7,234 bases of DNA, from NCBI GenBank assembly GCA_029059925.1, contig JAIDVA010000116.1, positions 1 through 7,234 of the forward strand, written 5' to 3'. Below the pieces are notes generated by a model that was not told the origin of the DNA, did not search any database, and was given only the letters and a program-made list of their open reading frames with translations. The first letter of the stretch is position 1, and each line of letters begins with the position of its first letter. A program made the translations under genes and the position numbers. Source of the DNA: Eubacterium sp. Its GTDB lineage: Bacteria > Bacillota > Clostridia > Oscillospirales > Acutalibacteraceae. Of this stretch, positions 5,791 to 7,234 are shown piece by piece.

Positions 5791-6234
5791 CTATATAAGC
5801 AGAACTGAAATTAAAACACCCGAAAACAATCCAAATACAAGATATAATTTGTAATGGCTGTTGTAATATTCCTGATATTCCTGCTTTAACATTTTAAAAT
5901 ATCCTATGTATTGGTTTATATAGCTGAGCTGACAGTCAAGATCATATTTGCCCACAGTATTAAAGAGCATTTTGGATCTGTCGTTTTCTGCCGGTGATAA
6001 GGGACAGTTTTCATCAAGCAGTTCAAAATCAAAATTCTTTAGCCTGTCATCATTCTTCAATTCACTCATAATTTCATCAGTCTCAGGCGAGGTGCTGCTG
6101 AGCATCAGCTGCATTTTCTGAGCAATATAGATTAAGCTGTCAATGTAACTTAACTGTTTCTTCTTAAATTTCACCGCCATTAAACCAAGGGAGGATGAAA
6201 AAAGGATTATCATTATCATTCCTGCTGTTTTCAA
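5791..6234 (-). CDS. spoIIIAB: Stage III sporulation protein AB (short form)
   Basis: SpoIIIAB is a membrane-anchored component of the SpoIIIA complex with a helical domain related to the type II secretion/pilus protein GspF. The 147 residues begin with a hydrophobic anchor (about 5-21; KTAGMIMIILFSSSLGL is like the family's LKLLGAxxIxxxxTxxG opening) and end with a second transmembrane segment at 129-147 (YKLYLVFGLFSGVLISVLLI). Between them LSPAENDRSKMLFNTVGKYDLDCQ (79-102) matches the family's L-x(3)-D-x(3)-L-x(2)-xGxxLGxxD-x-Q stretch. B. subtilis SpoIIIAB is about 170 residues, so some 20-25 residues are missing in the middle helical region. The start is TTG at 6234, supported by GGAG four bases upstream and by N-terminal alignment. 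It lies 71 bp inside spoIIIAA. The gene ends with TAG directly before a hairpin. Confidence 0.85.
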   Translation of the reverse strand: MKTAGMIMIILFSSSLGLMAVKFKKKQLSYIDSLIYIAQKMQLMLSSTSPETDEIMSELKNDDRLKNFDFELLDENCPLSPAENDRSKMLFNTVGKYDLDCQLSYINQYIGYFKMLKQEYQEYYNSHYKLYLVFGLFSGVLISVLLI

Positions 6235-7144
6235 TTTGCTCCGACCTCAAATCAATGATTTCAAATTCATCTGTAAATGATTTTAGTAAAACAATATAAT
6301 CAAATTCACCTGTAGCAATCAGTTCGTTAACAATGTGATTTCGTAAAAGTTCCTTTTCGCTTTTCATATGTACTGACACTGCAAAGCTGATTCCGGTTGA
6401 AAAGCCATATCTAATTGCATTAAGCTCGTTGATATTTCCGATTTCATCACATACTATAATGTCAGGTGAAAGCGTACGCGTCGCAATTTCAATTCCTTTT
6501 GCTTTTTCATAGCCTGTTAAAACATCTGTGTTAATTCCGATATCAAATCCGCTTGCAATTTCACATCTTTCATCAACTATACTTACCTTTCTGTATTTGC
6601 CAGCAAATCCGCTTGACAGCAATTTTGAAAAATCACGTAAAAATGTTGTTTTTCCGGACAAAACTGCACCGGCAACAATTATGCTTGGTGTGCTTTGTGT
6701 ATAAAGAAGATTGAGAATTTTTCTTGAGCAGTCTTTGTATTCTTTTGCAATTCTTATATTGATTGAATTAATATCCTTCACTGAGCTTATGCTATTATCT
6801 TTATAAACAGCTGTTGAAGATATGCCAACACGTGAACCGTTTTTGCTTGTGATATAACCGTCAATCATTGTGTGCATATTCGTGTGATAAGAACGATTGC
6901 AGAGCCTGTCTGTTATAAAATCAAAGCTTTCGTCATCAATTATGATTGTATTAACAGAAAAGCTATTAACAAGTTTGCCTCCTATACTGATAAAATATGG
7001 GACGGCTTTAAGATAAATAATAATTGGTTTATTTCTTCTTAATCTTATTTCTGTGATTAAATTTAAAGTATTTTTGTCAAAACTGTTAAATATATCACTG
7101 AGATGCTTTGGCATCAGTGAAATAAAATATGTGATATTGTCCAA
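6164..7144 (-). CDS. spoIIIAA: Stage III sporulation protein AA, ATPase
   Basis: SpoIIIAA is the cytoplasmic (mother-cell) ATPase of the SpoIIIA-SpoIIQ complex, related to type II/IV secretion ATPases. The 326 residues show EIRLRRNKP at 32-40, GYITSKNGSRVGI at 96-108, Walker A GAVLSGKTTFLRD at 159-171 (K165), VDERCEIA at 190-197, Walker B PDIIVCDEIG at 227-236 (D233, E234) and SVHM at 257-260 in place of the family's TAH(A/G). The P-loop lacks the usual GPPG prolines but keeps GxxxxGKT. Two TTG codons are possible starts; 7144 is chosen because GAGGTG then lies five bases upstream, while 7147 would leave only two. The next in-frame ATG, at 7114, would remove residues of the conserved N-terminus. 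The last 24 residues or so extend past the usual family end because the frame runs 71 bp into spoIIIAB. Confidence 0.92.
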   Translation of the reverse strand: MDNITYFISLMPKHLSDIFNSFDKNTLNLITEIRLRRNKPIIIYLKAVPYFISIGGKLVNSFSVNTIIIDDESFDFITDRLCNRSYHTNMHTMIDGYITSKNGSRVGISSTAVYKDNSISSVKDINSINIRIAKEYKDCSRKILNLLYTQSTPSIIVAGAVLSGKTTFLRDFSKLLSSGFAGKYRKVSIVDERCEIASGFDIGINTDVLTGYEKAKGIEIATRTLSPDIIVCDEIGNINELNAIRYGFSTGISFAVSVHMKSEKELLRNHIVNELIATGEFDYIVLLKSFTDEFEIIDLRSEQIENSRNDNDNPFFILPWFNGGEI

Positions 7145-7230
7145 CAAATCACCTCGCTAAAATCTATGCAGCAAATATGCTCAATATCACAAAAAATATT
7201 ATATTGAAGATTCGAAGAATATGTGATATT
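7126..7230. repeat. Three copies of TGTGATATT around the spoIIIAA promoter
   Basis: AATATGTGATATT occurs as an exact 13-bp direct repeat at 7126-7138 and 7218-7230. An inverted copy of its core, CAATATCACA at 7182-7191, lies between them and includes the -35 element; it is a perfect 10-bp inverted match to 7130-7139. The left copy is inside the first codons of spoIIIAA. They could be binding sites or an mRNA/DNA hairpin, or chance in AT-rich DNA. Confidence 0.4.
7161..7190 (-). promoter_or_regulatory. Sigma-E-like promoter for the spoIIIA operon
   Basis: On the minus strand GTGATATT at 7190-7183 (B. subtilis sigma-E -35 consensus GKMATATT) is followed after 14 bases by CATAGATT at 7168-7161 (-10 consensus CATACAnT). 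Both elements miss about one consensus position and the spacing is right. The spoIIIA operon of B. subtilis is sigma-E dependent, so this fits established biology. The predicted start, about seven bases downstream, falls near 7154, leaving a leader of only about 10 bases before the TTG start codon. Confidence 0.65.
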
Positions 7231-7234
7231 ATAT

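Noticed and set aside
7197..7230. Second upstream promoter with TATAAT near 7201-7206 on the minus strand
   Set aside because: The -10-like sequence is good but no acceptable -35 for sigma-A is 16-18 bases upstream, and as a sigma-E site the spacing to CATATT is only about 12 bases. It cannot be judged without sequence beyond the window.

Overview
The window is AT-rich and all genes lie on the minus strand, so the biological order runs from high to low coordinates. It holds a complete eight-gene spoIIIA operon followed by a housekeeping group. The spoIIIA genes occur only in endospore-forming Firmicutes. Together with the low GC and divergent sequences, this suggests a Clostridia genome, perhaps a Ruminococcus/Eubacterium-like gut lineage (family-level placement is inference).

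Region 1 (7234 to 2351): a promoter region with a good match to the mother-cell factor sigma-E lies upstream of spoIIIAA, AB, AC, AD, AE, AF, AG and AH. These encode an ATPase and membrane/ring proteins of the SpoIIIA-SpoIIQ channel between mother cell and forespore. Most junctions overlap or nearly touch (4-bp ATGA overlaps, one 0-bp junction, one 14-bp overlap). Two junctions stand out. spoIIIAA and spoIIIAB overlap by 71 bp, and both use TTG starts. spoIIIAB and spoIIIAC are separated by 172 bp that can fold almost end to end into three hairpins, one of which would bury the spoIIIAC ribosome binding site.

Region 2 (2350 to 1): a sigma-A-like promoter drives an Asp23/YqhY-family gene, then an intrinsic terminator, then nusB, a divergent TsaD/Kae1-like gene and the 5' part of xseA, which runs off the left edge. 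In Bacillus subtilis spoIIIA is followed by accB, accC, yqhY, nusB, folD and xseA. Here accBC are absent and the folD slot holds the TsaD-like gene.

Points most worth checking are the structured spoIIIAB-spoIIIAC gap, the terminator that sits one base from the nusB Shine-Dalgarno (possible attenuation of an antitermination factor), and the TsaD-like paralogue in the folD position. No tRNA, rRNA, CRISPR or insertion sequence was seen.
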